Source: Ferriphaselus sp. R-1 (GTDB lineage Bacteria; Pseudomonadota; Gammaproteobacteria; Burkholderiales; Gallionellaceae). From it: a stretch of 51,633 bases of DNA. The position numbers and the translations under genes are program-made. Location: positions 1 to 51,633 of the forward strand of contig NZ_JQKP01000016.1 in assembly GCF_000746095.1 (NCBI RefSeq). The letters are read 5' to 3'. Every line of letters starts with the position of its first letter. Position 1 is the first letter of the stretch. Below the pieces are notes generated by a model, which was given only the letters and a program-made list of their open reading frames with translations, ran no database searches and was not told the DNA's origin. This document shows, one piece after another, positions 7,487 through 14,082 of the stretch.

Positions 7487-8095
7487 TCACTGTGCCCATG
7501 CCGGTTTGCCGACAGATGCAGGACGGGATGGCGTGGCCGGTTTTGCCTGCGGTGCAGCGGCGACAGGAGCGGTACCAGCCTTCGGAGGCACCCCCATCAG
7601 CCGTGCATAATCCTTGTGGTCTGGCTCGATCACCTGCTTGATGGTGTTGCGGTACTCGCCCTTACTGTCTTTCTCGACATCGATGCGGGCGACGAACTCG
7701 ATGCCGTCCAGTGCGCTGAAACTGCCGATACGGCGAGCGTTTTGCGCCTCGGAAGACTGATCGGAGGGCAGCACGCCATAGGCCGAATTGAGCGCGGCAC
7801 GGATGAAGGTGCGGCCCATGTTGGCCCAGGCATCGCCCTTGGGGGAGTGCAGGCCGATGTTGCTCCACAGCTTGCGTTTGGCGAATTCGCCCTCCAGTAC
7901 GACGAACTCGGCGGCAAGATAGATCGAGCCAGTATCGAAACTCTCGGTGGCATAACCATCGGTCCAGCCGCGTGCGGCGTCATCAAAACCGCCCGGCTTG
8001 ATCGTCATGCGGACCTTGGTCAGCGTCCCCTTGGGGATCAGGTCGAAAGAGGTTTGTTGTTCGGCGTCGTTGAAATCGTTCCAGTTCATGCTCAT
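7487..8095 (-). CDS. Probable phage ssDNA-binding or annealing accessory protein
   Basis: A 202-residue protein. It has a beta-rich body (TSFDLIPKGTLTKVRMTIK...GSIYLAAEFVVLEGEFAKRKLW...FVARIDVEKDSKGEYRNTIK) that suggests an OB-like fold, then a disordered tail rich in Ala, Pro and Lys (about residues 168-202) ending in KPAWAQ, reminiscent of an SSB tail although not acidic. Its position between a RecA-like ATPase and a Cas4-like nuclease favours an ssDNA-binding role in phage recombination. I do not recall a named family, so this is an inference from composition and neighbours. The gene starts 3 bases after the ATPase stop. Confidence 0.6.
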   Translation of the reverse strand: MSMNWNDFNDAEQQTSFDLIPKGTLTKVRMTIKPGGFDDAARGWTDGYATESFDTGSIYLAAEFVVLEGEFAKRKLWSNIGLHSPKGDAWANMGRTFIRAALNSAYGVLPSDQSSEAQNARRIGSFSALDGIEFVARIDVEKDSKGEYRNTIKQVIEPDHKDYARLMGVPPKAGTAPVAAAPQAKPATPSRPASVGKPAWAQ

Positions 8096-8098
8096 GAT

Positions 8099-8914
8099 TT
8101 ATTCCTTGTCAGATGGGGTGGCGGGGGCTGCGCACTTGGCGATCAGCCGTCCGAGGTGGGGTTCTTCCTGCATGTCCAGACGACCTGAACGGTCCTTGGC
8201 CGGGAAGCCCCATGGGTTGAGGGTGTGGCAGATGAAGGCGCGGTAACTGCTGCCGTCGTCGGCCTTGAGTTCAGCGAGGGTGGCAACTTCATCGACGATG
8301 CCGGGCAACTCGAGCGCGGTTTTGCTGCCCTCGATCTGCGGCACGAACACCTTGCGGTTGAAGTCGTCGATCTTCTCGTCCAGGATGGCGACGAACACCA
8401 CGTTCTTGCCGCGTGCGTGCTGCAGGTGGGTGAGCGCGGTGATCATTTCCTGCCCGAGCAATCCATATGCACCCCGGCTGTCCGGTTTGCCGGTGCGCTC
8501 GGAATACGCGGCAGGCTGCGCCTTGGCCCAGGTGAAGCACAGGCGTGACAGCGCCGTGATCGAATCGCAGAAGTAGGTCTCGTACTTGTCGAGCTGTGCC
8601 GGGTCGCCGTAGGTCTGGAAGACATGGTCGAAGTGCGCCTGCGAGAACGGCTGATCGGCAGGCAGTGCCGGATTCGGACCGGCAAGGAACACCACCAGAT
8701 CACGGAACTCCGGCCAAGTGCGTGGACGGATGGTATCGCCCGACCATTCGGCCACGGCCAGATCGCCTGCCTCCAGATCGATGAACAGCGTGATGTCTGT
8801 GCCCAGCGTCTTGAGCTGGGAGGTTTTACCGATGCCGCTCTTGCCGAGCAGGGCCATCTTCACTCCACGCTTTTCGGCGCGGCGCTGGTCGGCGGAAATG
8901 ATGGGTAGGCTCAT
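8099..8914 (-). CDS. RecA/Sak4-like phage ATPase
   Basis: A 271-residue P-loop ATPase. Walker A GKSGIGKT is at residues 24-31 and a Walker B-like strand ITLFIDLEAGD follows. The size and the single compact domain match the AAA_24/Sak4-type recombinases of phages, which pair homologous single strands with the help of a phage SSB. Neighbours fit: a possible SSB gene downstream and a Cas4-like nuclease further on. ATG 8914 follows GGAGGTGCAGC, and it overlaps the upstream gene by 4 bases. The same ribosome-site sequence, GCTCATGCTGCACCTCC on the plus strand, recurs at 9392-9408, hinting at local duplication of the gene junction. Confidence 0.85.
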   Translation of the reverse strand: MSLPIISADQRRAEKRGVKMALLGKSGIGKTSQLKTLGTDITLFIDLEAGDLAVAEWSGDTIRPRTWPEFRDLVVFLAGPNPALPADQPFSQAHFDHVFQTYGDPAQLDKYETYFCDSITALSRLCFTWAKAQPAAYSERTGKPDSRGAYGLLGQEMITALTHLQHARGKNVVFVAILDEKIDDFNRKVFVPQIEGSKTALELPGIVDEVATLAELKADDGSSYRAFICHTLNPWGFPAKDRSGRLDMQEEPHLGRLIAKCAAPATPSDKE

Positions 8915-9396
8915 GCTGCACCTCCTTCCACCAGTGCCAGACGGAAGCTGGGCTTGCCGGGTTTTACGGTGCGTGCTGCCTCGAATTGTTCGCGCAGAGT
9001 GGATGGCCAGTTCTTGAAACGGCTTTCCGACACGGAGTAATCGACGTCGATGAAGTCGGAAACGTTCTCTCCGGCGGCAGTGATGCGTTCTGCCATCTCG
9101 GCCAGACGCTTCTGATCCCACGAGACACGTTTGGGCAACTCGTAGGTCACTTGCAGCGCGCCGTCATCGATATGCGTCACACCAAAATCGCGTCCGGATT
9201 CCTGCAAGGACTGCCGGGCCTGCTCGCCGTAGCGTTGCTCCAGCGCGGTATTGAGCCGGTCGCGCGACTGCTTGATCCATGTCGCCATCAGGTTGAGCGA
9301 CAGGTCAAACTCCTGCAGTTGTTGCTGTGGTAGCGCGACAAGTTGGCTGACAGAGAGTTCCGGCAGGGAGCCGGTATTGATCATGAGGTCGCTCAT
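8911..9396 (-). CDS. Hypothetical early phage protein
   Basis: A 161-residue protein from ATG 9396 (strong GGAGGTGCAGC upstream). The N-terminal half is helical with many Gln and Leu (QLVALPQQQLQEFDLSLN), likely a short coiled coil; the second half contains YELPKRVSWDQKRLAEMAERI and SRFKNWPSTLREQ. I do not recognise the family. Genes of this size and place, first or second in the early operon before a Sak4-like ATPase, are common in siphoviruses and may be host-nuclease inhibitors or recombination helpers, but nothing in the sequence shows which. It overlaps the genes on both sides by 4 bases. Confidence 0.65.
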   Translation of the reverse strand: MSDLMINTGSLPELSVSQLVALPQQQLQEFDLSLNLMATWIKQSRDRLNTALEQRYGEQARQSLQESGRDFGVTHIDDGALQVTYELPKRVSWDQKRLAEMAERITAAGENVSDFIDVDYSVSESRFKNWPSTLREQFEAARTVKPGKPSFRLALVEGGAA

Positions 9397-9605
9397 GCTG
9401 CACCTCCTGCTGTCAGTGGTTGGGAGGTGCTGGTTCGCAGACACTGAGCCTCATAGGCTTCCACGTCTTCGATGCGGTACAGAACCCGCCCATGAAGTTT
9501 CATGAAAACCGGGCCAATGCCTTCGCAACGCCAGCGTTCGAGGGATGCTGCACTGCAGTCCCAGCGTTCAGCAAGTTCTTGCTGATTAAGATGTTTTACG
9601 GTCAT
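9393..9605 (-). CDS. Helix-turn-helix (HTH_17/excisionase-like) protein
   Basis: A 70-residue DNA-binding protein. NQQELAERWDCSAASLERWR is a MerR/excisionase-type winged-helix opening, followed by GIGPVFMKLHGRVLYRIEDVEAYE, the standard HTH_17 ending. It is the first gene of the leftward early operon. It may act as excisionase for the serine recombinase or as early regulator, in the way of Cox or Xis proteins; the sequence cannot separate these. The gene faces the toxin-antitoxin pair at 9812 across a 206-base region with three TTACTGA repeats, which could be its own binding sites. Confidence 0.8.
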   Translation of the reverse strand: MTVKHLNQQELAERWDCSAASLERWRCEGIGPVFMKLHGRVLYRIEDVEAYEAQCLRTSTSQPLTAGGAA

Positions 9606-9658
9606 TTGATACCTCTACGGTTGTGTGCGAAATCGCAGAGGCAGTTTCGAGTTCGGGC

Positions 9659-9700
9659 TTACTGAGGGAATACCAGCCGAATTACTGAAAAATTTACTGA
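9659..9700. promoter_or_regulatory. Three TTACTGA repeats upstream of the early operon
   Basis: TTACTGA occurs at 9659-9665, 9682-9688 and 9694-9700 in the same orientation inside the 206-base gap between the early operon and the toxin-antitoxin pair. The region is more AT-rich than its neighbours. These are likely operator half-sites for the early promoter. I could not place a confident -35/-10 pair for the leftward promoter. Confidence 0.5.
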
Positions 9701-9776
9701 GTTTCAGCCAAAGGTGGGTTGGCGTTATGCAATGAATGGCTGGAATGGTTTCAGCCACGCGGCAATAGGTCGTGAT

Positions 9777-9805
9777 TTGACATGAGATAAATACATATCT
9801 AATAT
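9777..9805 (+). promoter_or_regulatory. Near-consensus promoter of the toxin-antitoxin pair
   Basis: TTGACA at 9777-9782 and TAATAT at 9800-9805 are separated by 17 bases. Between them AGATA (9785-9789) and TATCT (9796-9800) form an inverted repeat that could be the antitoxin operator. The predicted transcription start falls on or next to the toxin ATG at 9812, so the message may be leaderless. Confidence 0.65.
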
Positions 9806-9811
9806 GAGCGC

Positions 9812-10135
9812 ATGAAGCCGAATTACAAACGACCCTTTGTCCAGTACGTCAAGAAGGCGCACAAACCCCTGCAATTGGCGATTGAGGATGCTGTTGAGGT
9901 GGTTTGCGAGATGCCTGATGTCGGCGAACTCAAAGTGGGGGACTTGGCGGGCATACGGGTTTACAAATTCCGTTTCAATCGCCAGGAATACTTGGTGGCT
10001 TATCGGCCCCCCGACGATGATCTGCCGGTCGAGTTTTTGATCATCGATTTTTATCAGGTGGGATCACACGAGAATTTTTACGACGAACTGAAACAGTATT
10101 TGCGGCATGAGGGTGGAAGAGGAGGATCGAAATGA
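9812..10135 (+). CDS. RelE/ParE-type toxin
   Basis: A 107-residue toxin candidate of the phage-derived RelE/HigB-like group. Recognisable parts are RPFVQYVKKAHKPLQLAIEDAVEVV, split by helix boundaries, then GDLAGIRVYKFRF, EYLVAY and the C-terminal GSHENFYDELKQYL. Toxins of this fold cut mRNA on the ribosome or poison gyrase; the sequence does not show which. No Shine-Dalgarno site precedes ATG 9812, which agrees with a leaderless message from the promoter at 9777. It overlaps the antitoxin gene by 4 bases. A clear paralogue, with the same VYKFR and GSHENFY blocks, is encoded at 41299-41577. Confidence 0.8.
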   Translation: MKPNYKRPFVQYVKKAHKPLQLAIEDAVEVVCEMPDVGELKVGDLAGIRVYKFRFNRQEYLVAYRPPDDDLPVEFLIIDFYQVGSHENFYDELKQYLRHEGGRGGSK

Positions 10136-10449
10136 GCCATGCACTGACAGCTGAAGACCTGTATTCTGAAATGAAGCGTATGCCTGCCGGGGAACGCATC
10201 AAGTTTTTCACATTGTTGACTGGCAATGCATTCCGCGAGGATGATTTCACCCACGAACAAGTGTTCGGTCAATTGCATCAGGAAATGTTTTCTGCATGGG
10301 AAGCAGCGGAATATCTCGAGATTTCCGTCCCGACGCTGCGTCGTTATGTGCAGTCCGGCAAACTTGTTCCGAGCCAGATGGTGGGGCGCAACCAGATGTT
10401 TTCCACCCAGAGCCTGAGAGCATTCAAACGCTCACGTGGTCGAACTTGA
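10132..10449 (+). CDS. HTH antitoxin-like protein paired with the toxin
   Basis: A 105-residue protein with two parts. Residues 1-55 are helical (LTAEDLYSEMKRMPAGERIKFF) and could be the toxin-binding half. Residues about 58-100 carry a MerR/excisionase-type helix-turn-helix (SAWEAAEYLEISVPTLRRYVQSGKL) ending in a basic tail. The toxin-first order and 4-base overlap match HigBA-like modules. It probably represses the 9777 promoter by binding the AGATA/TATCT repeat. AGAGGAGG lies just before its ATG within the toxin gene. It converges with the unrecognised gene ending at 10465. Confidence 0.75.
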   Translation: MSHALTAEDLYSEMKRMPAGERIKFFTLLTGNAFREDDFTHEQVFGQLHQEMFSAWEAAEYLEISVPTLRRYVQSGKLVPSQMVGRNQMFSTQSLRAFKRSRGRT

Positions 10450-10464
10450 GGATGACACTCTCAG

Positions 10465-11394
10465 TCAGGCCGATTTCAACCGGAATCTGCCTCGGCTGAC
10501 AGTTTCGATCCAGAGTTCGCGCTTCGATTTCCCCCCCATGGCGTCATCAATTCCGCGCGCACCTGAATGCGTTTTGTCGGCAATCTCTTTCCATGAAAGC
10601 CCAGATCCGAAATCCCGATGCTCCCAGAGCAAAGTGATAATGTCAGCTTGGATGCCAGAGAAGGCCTCCTTGCGCCCACGCAGGCAAAGTTCGATGCTGT
10701 TGCCTTGGCGTTTCAAATAACTTTCCGGCAATGACATGCCATCGGTGCTTCCGCCCAGAAGGAATTCAAGGTAAGGCAGGTTGATGCGTGCACCGGTTTC
10801 GCCGGTGACATACAACATGTCCACCATAGCCAAATGAGTGTTGGCAGGGATGGCAACCGAGGCGACGGGGGGCGCGTTGAGAGAAATCACAATGGCGCTG
10901 GGCGGTGTCGGCTGCGAATGCAATTTCTGCACGATGCTGTCGCAGCGGGTTTTCATTGATCGTGCCAGATAGATGTTGGTCTGCGCGCGATCGATTACCG
11001 CGCTACCCAGATACCACAGCGCATCGTGTTCCAGCAGTTGCATGCGCCGATGGTGGGCTGGCATACCAAGACCCTCGCACAGGTAGGTTTTGATCCAGTC
11101 TTGCGAAATCTGCAACAGACGGGCTTCATCCAAAGGGACGCTGCGCCTTTTATGGGTTTCCGGACACTTATACCAAGCCAAATTCTTTTCGGTGTCCACC
11201 TCGATTTCCACATCTATGTCGCCATCGCGTGCAGGGATAAAAATGTGCGATGCGAACCCTGCAGGCTGCAGAGCCTGAACGGACAGGAGTTCAGCCACCA
11301 GCTTTTCTCTCGGGCGGTGGCGGGTTGCCGAGAAAGGGATCAACCCTTTCTCGAATAACTGGAATGCGAAGAGGACGCTATCGAGACTGAGCAT
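10465..11394 (-). CDS. Unrecognised protein A of the repressor-linked module
   Basis: A 309-residue protein that I do not recognise. The N-terminal two thirds mix beta strands and charged stretches (HIFIPARDGDIDVEIEVDTE; WYKCPETHKRRSVPLDEARLL). A hydrophobic strand PSAIVISLNAPPVASVAIP lies near the middle. The last about 65 residues read like a winged helix (IQADIITLLWEHRDFGSGLSW, then KEIADKTHSGARGID). No signal peptide or membrane span is seen. Its ATG is one base after the stop of the 401-residue gene, which itself is 14 bases after the repressor gene, so all three should share the repressor transcript and be made in the lysogen. A defence or superinfection role is a hypothesis from that context. 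Confidence 0.75.
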   Translation of the reverse strand: MLSLDSVLFAFQLFEKGLIPFSATRHRPREKLVAELLSVQALQPAGFASHIFIPARDGDIDVEIEVDTEKNLAWYKCPETHKRRSVPLDEARLLQISQDWIKTYLCEGLGMPAHHRRMQLLEHDALWYLGSAVIDRAQTNIYLARSMKTRCDSIVQKLHSQPTPPSAIVISLNAPPVASVAIPANTHLAMVDMLYVTGETGARINLPYLEFLLGGSTDGMSLPESYLKRQGNSIELCLRGRKEAFSGIQADIITLLWEHRDFGSGLSWKEIADKTHSGARGIDDAMGGKSKRELWIETVSRGRFRLKSA

Positions 11395-11395
11395 G

Positions 11396-12601
11396 TCAGA
11401 ATTTTACGAGAATGCCCCAGGATTCGAGTAGCCGATCACGAAGCTGGCGGTCATTTTCCGTCAGTCCGGAATTTGAACAGTTGTTGGGGGCAGTGATCGT
11501 CACAGGAATGCTGCGTGCTCTCTGCCCCGGCTGTTTGGCCAGGTGAATCGCAATCTTCACTTGCTTGACCACCAGCGATGAGAAATCCGACAACTGAAAT
11601 TCGTCTCTCGCCACCTCGAAGATAGTCCGTGAATCATGACGGTCAGCCTGAATGGCCAAGGTGTTGTCGACCGGGCGCTTCTTTCCCTTATCATCTGATC
11701 GATAACCATCCTGTCGGAATTTGATCATTTGCAGTTTCACGCTTACGACTGGTTCATCGCCTATTGGAAATTCACGCGGAGATGCGAGACTTTCAAGATC
11801 GAACTCGCGCAACTGGATCGGTTCGCCCTCAATTTCACGTTGCAGGACGGTGTCGGCAAACACTCTCGCCAAATCGCGTCGGGCCGAATGAACGCTGCTT
11901 GAGTAAATCTCAATGGTGCCGCTTTGGGGTTCATAGGTGAGATGAACTTTTTCGGCGGGCACGTAAAATGTCGTTTCAATCTGATTGTCGACGATGTGCT
12001 CGTAGCTGTTCTGTTCGGCGTTGTATGCCACTGTGATGTGGTGCAGCGAGACATCGTCATCGTTGTCCGAGAATGCTGATCGCACGAAGTGCTCGATCAG
12101 TATCGAACCCTGAATGCCCAGTGTGTCGCGCACCTTTTCCTTCAATACATCCAGTCTAACCTGATCCAGTTGAATAGGTTGTTCGGCTGGCCCCTCAAAG
12201 CCACTGTAGAGGCGAGGGCTCATTCGATATTCGATTGCGAAACGGGAATCTTCCGACTCGGCAAAGCGCTGCGGGGCTTTCACAAATAACCAAAGCGAGC
12301 GATTGAAGGCATCCGGCTGTGCATCCAATTCTTCGATGTCTGGAATTATTTCACGAAGGCTGGTGATGGCTTCCTGTCCGGCGCGATCGGCAAGCACCAC
12401 GATGCGCTCTGCCATTCCCTCGATGTTGGCACGGCGGATGTTATCGAGCCCATGGATGGTTTCTTGCAACGATTTGCGCCAAGGCTTGATCTCGGCCTCA
12501 TCCGATGGTGGTGCCGGTATTTCAAAATCCTGTAGCCATGTTTGAAGCAATAAGGGCTGAGCCTTGTTGGCCAGGCGAGTAAAGTTCTCCATGTCCTTCA
12601 T
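11396..12601 (-). CDS. Unrecognised protein B of the repressor-linked module
   Basis: A 401-residue, acidic, soluble-looking protein of unknown family. The first 100 residues are helical (LANKAQPLLLQTWLQDFEIP; NIRRANIEGMAERIVVLADR); the centre is beta-rich with HHITVAYNAEQNSYEH, TFYVPAEKVHLTYEPQSG; the end returns to mixed structure (FSSLVVKQVKIAIHLAKQPG). I see no Walker, nuclease or HTH motif. AAAGGAAAA stands before ATG 12601, and the gene begins 14 bases after the repressor stop. Co-expression with the repressor marks it as a lysogenic-conversion gene. It could be a defence sensor paired with protein A, but nothing in the sequence proves that. Confidence 0.75.
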   Translation of the reverse strand: MKDMENFTRLANKAQPLLLQTWLQDFEIPAPPSDEAEIKPWRKSLQETIHGLDNIRRANIEGMAERIVVLADRAGQEAITSLREIIPDIEELDAQPDAFNRSLWLFVKAPQRFAESEDSRFAIEYRMSPRLYSGFEGPAEQPIQLDQVRLDVLKEKVRDTLGIQGSILIEHFVRSAFSDNDDDVSLHHITVAYNAEQNSYEHIVDNQIETTFYVPAEKVHLTYEPQSGTIEIYSSSVHSARRDLARVFADTVLQREIEGEPIQLREFDLESLASPREFPIGDEPVVSVKLQMIKFRQDGYRSDDKGKKRPVDNTLAIQADRHDSRTIFEVARDEFQLSDFSSLVVKQVKIAIHLAKQPGQRARSIPVTITAPNNCSNSGLTENDRQLRDRLLESWGILVKF

Positions 12602-12615
12602 GAGTGATTTTCCTT

Positions 12616-13215
12616 TTACGTATATTTGCGCACCAGGCCGACAACGACCCCAAAAATTTCCAGCTTGCCCTGCGGGCGGATGATTGAAAAATCCGGGTTG
12701 GCCGGAATGAGATGAAAACCTGCCTTGTCGCGCCCCAGCGTCTTGAGCGTGAACTCATCGTCGACGATGCCAACCACCAGTTCACCGGGCTGGGCATGAG
12801 TCCGGCGTTCGACGATGGCCAGATCGCCGCTGTGTATGCCTGCGTTGATCATCGATTCGCCCTTGACCCGAATGATCACCGTTTGCGCCGGTTTCTCGAT
12901 CAGGAAGCGATCCAGCATGACCTGCTCGCAGGCCTCGTCGGATACCGCGACCGGCGCACCTGCCGGAACCGGTTGACTGGCAATCGTGCGTTCAAAAAAA
13001 TGGTCGCTGGGAGCCCAGTCGCCATCCGGAGTGCGCTCGAGCATTCCGGCAGCTTCGAGCCGTTCGAGCACCTTCTTGATGGCGGACTTGGAGGCGAAGC
13101 CGAGCAAATCCATCAGCCGGGCATAGGACGGAAAGGTGCGGTACTCGGCGTAGTACGCCTGTAGTCGCGCCAAGTGTTCCTGGTCGTTGGACGATTTGGA
13201 TTTGGATATTGTCAT
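12616..13215 (-). CDS. LexA/CI-like self-cleaving prophage repressor
   Basis: A 199-residue repressor. Residues 1-65 form a LexA-like winged helix (LQAYYAEYRTFPSYARLMDLLG; SAIKKVLERLEAAGML). The S24 peptidase half has the Ala85-Gly86 cleavage site (VPAGAP), the nucleophile Ser121 (VKGESMINAG) and the general base Lys158 (EFTLKTLG). It should keep the prophage silent and be inactivated by RecA during DNA damage. ATG 13215 is chosen because its promoter at 13223-13251 would start the transcript next to this codon; the frame extends to 13263 across the operator, which argues against a longer protein. It shares an operon with the two unrecognised genes downstream. Confidence 0.9.
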   Translation of the reverse strand: MTISKSKSSNDQEHLARLQAYYAEYRTFPSYARLMDLLGFASKSAIKKVLERLEAAGMLERTPDGDWAPSDHFFERTIASQPVPAGAPVAVSDEACEQVMLDRFLIEKPAQTVIIRVKGESMINAGIHSGDLAIVERRTHAQPGELVVGIVDDEFTLKTLGRDKAGFHLIPANPDFSIIRPQGKLEIFGVVVGLVRKYT

Positions 13216-13222
13216 GAGTGAT

Positions 13223-13251
13223 ATTGTAGAGAACGGTCGTTCTCTAGTCAA
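13223..13251 (-). promoter_or_regulatory. Repressor promoter with overlapping LexA-type operator
   Basis: On the minus strand TTGACT (13246-13251) and TACAAT (13223-13228) are 17 bases apart. The spacer and both edges are filled by the palindrome TAGAGAACGGTCGTTCTCTA at 13227-13246, with 9-base perfect arms around a 2-base centre. Its core GAAC-N4-GTTC is the LexA box form known from Firmicutes and some proteobacteria. Autorepression is therefore likely. The predicted start is within 1-2 bases of the repressor ATG. Confidence 0.8.
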
Positions 13252-13276
13252 AAAAATACACACATCCTAATTACTG

Positions 13277-13306
13277 GTTCGCATCTGTTCGCAATCGTTC
13301 GCAACG
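13277..13306. repeat. Three tandem 10-bp repeats GTTCGCANNN
   Basis: GTTCGCATCT (13277-13286), GTTCGCAATC (13287-13296) and GTTCGCAACG (13297-13306) follow one another without gaps, so the GTTCGCA words fall on the same face of the helix. They lie between the repressor operator and the recombinase cluster and may bind a regulator or recombination directionality factor. Confidence 0.65.
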
Positions 13307-13381
13307 CTCTCACCAGATTGCCCATTCGGCAGATCACAATCCCTGCATCGACGAGTTTGATGACAGAAGGAGTGCTACCCA

Positions 13382-13588
13382 ATGATGGATGTGAACCAAA
13401 CCCCACCGGACCGGATGACGGTCGAGCAGCGCAGGCAGGAGGTCGGCCAGTTGCTGGCACGCGGCATTGCCCGCTTGAGAATGCCGCAGCAAAGCCTTGC
13501 CCCAGAGAGCGAGTTTGAGCTTGCTATACCGCCGGAACGAAGCGTTCATGCGGTCTCCAACCCACGCAACAGAAAGGAGATTGCATGA
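13382..13588 (+). CDS. Small protein of the recombinase cluster
   Basis: A 68-residue protein starting at ATG 13382 (ATG 13385 is possible) after AAGGAG. MTVEQRRQEVGQLLARGIARL is a conserved opening I associate with the short genes that stand before DUF2924 in serine-recombinase clusters; the tail is variable. Its function is unknown. It overlaps the DUF2924 gene by 4 bases, the first of three ATGA-type overlaps that tie the four genes 13382-15847 into one rightward operon. Confidence 0.75.
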   Translation: MMDVNQTPPDRMTVEQRRQEVGQLLARGIARLRMPQQSLAPESEFELAIPPERSVHAVSNPRNRKEIA

Positions 13589-14082
13589 ACCAGAAAACCC
13601 ACCCATTCGTGACGCCGCCATCGGTGGTGGCACAGATCACCCAGCTGCCCAGCCTGGACATGGCGGCGATCAAGGCGTTGTGGAAACGCCTGTACGGCGG
13701 GGATACGCCGACGCACAACCGGCAGTTCCTCGAACGGCGCATTGCCCACAAGCTGCAGATGATCGAATTCCGCAAGGTCGACCGCAACATGCTGGAAAGC
13801 AACCAACGCCGGATCGCCACCCTGATCGAGCGCGGCAAGATGCAAACGCCAACCAAGCATTACATCCCGCCGGTTGGCACTGTGCTGACCCGGTTGTATC
13901 AAGACGTTGAGCACTGGGTGACCATCGAAGCCGAAGGCACCTACGAATACCAAGGGCGGCGCTACGACAACCTGTCGGTCATCGCCCGCGAGATCACCGG
14001 TACCCGCTGGTCTGGCCCACTGTTCTTCGGGTTGCGCAAACAAGAAACCGCCAAGAAACCCAAGAAAGGAGCCCGGAAATGA
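13585..14082 (+). CDS. DUF2924 family protein
   Basis: A 165-residue protein. QITQLPSLDMAAIKALWKRLYGG near the start and RRYDNLSVIAREITGTRWSG with PLFFGL near the end are the DUF2924 signatures. The middle is basic (RIAHKLQMIEFRKVDRNML), and the tail is Lys-rich. The C-terminal block resembles the RAMA-type DNA-associated fold. DUF2924 genes almost always stand directly before a large serine recombinase in phages and islands, and may be its accessory factor; this is an association, not a shown function. It overlaps the genes on both sides by 4 bases. Confidence 0.9.
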   Translation: MNQKTHPFVTPPSVVAQITQLPSLDMAAIKALWKRLYGGDTPTHNRQFLERRIAHKLQMIEFRKVDRNMLESNQRRIATLIERGKMQTPTKHYIPPVGTVLTRLYQDVEHWVTIEAEGTYEYQGRRYDNLSVIAREITGTRWSGPLFFGLRKQETAKKPKKGARK

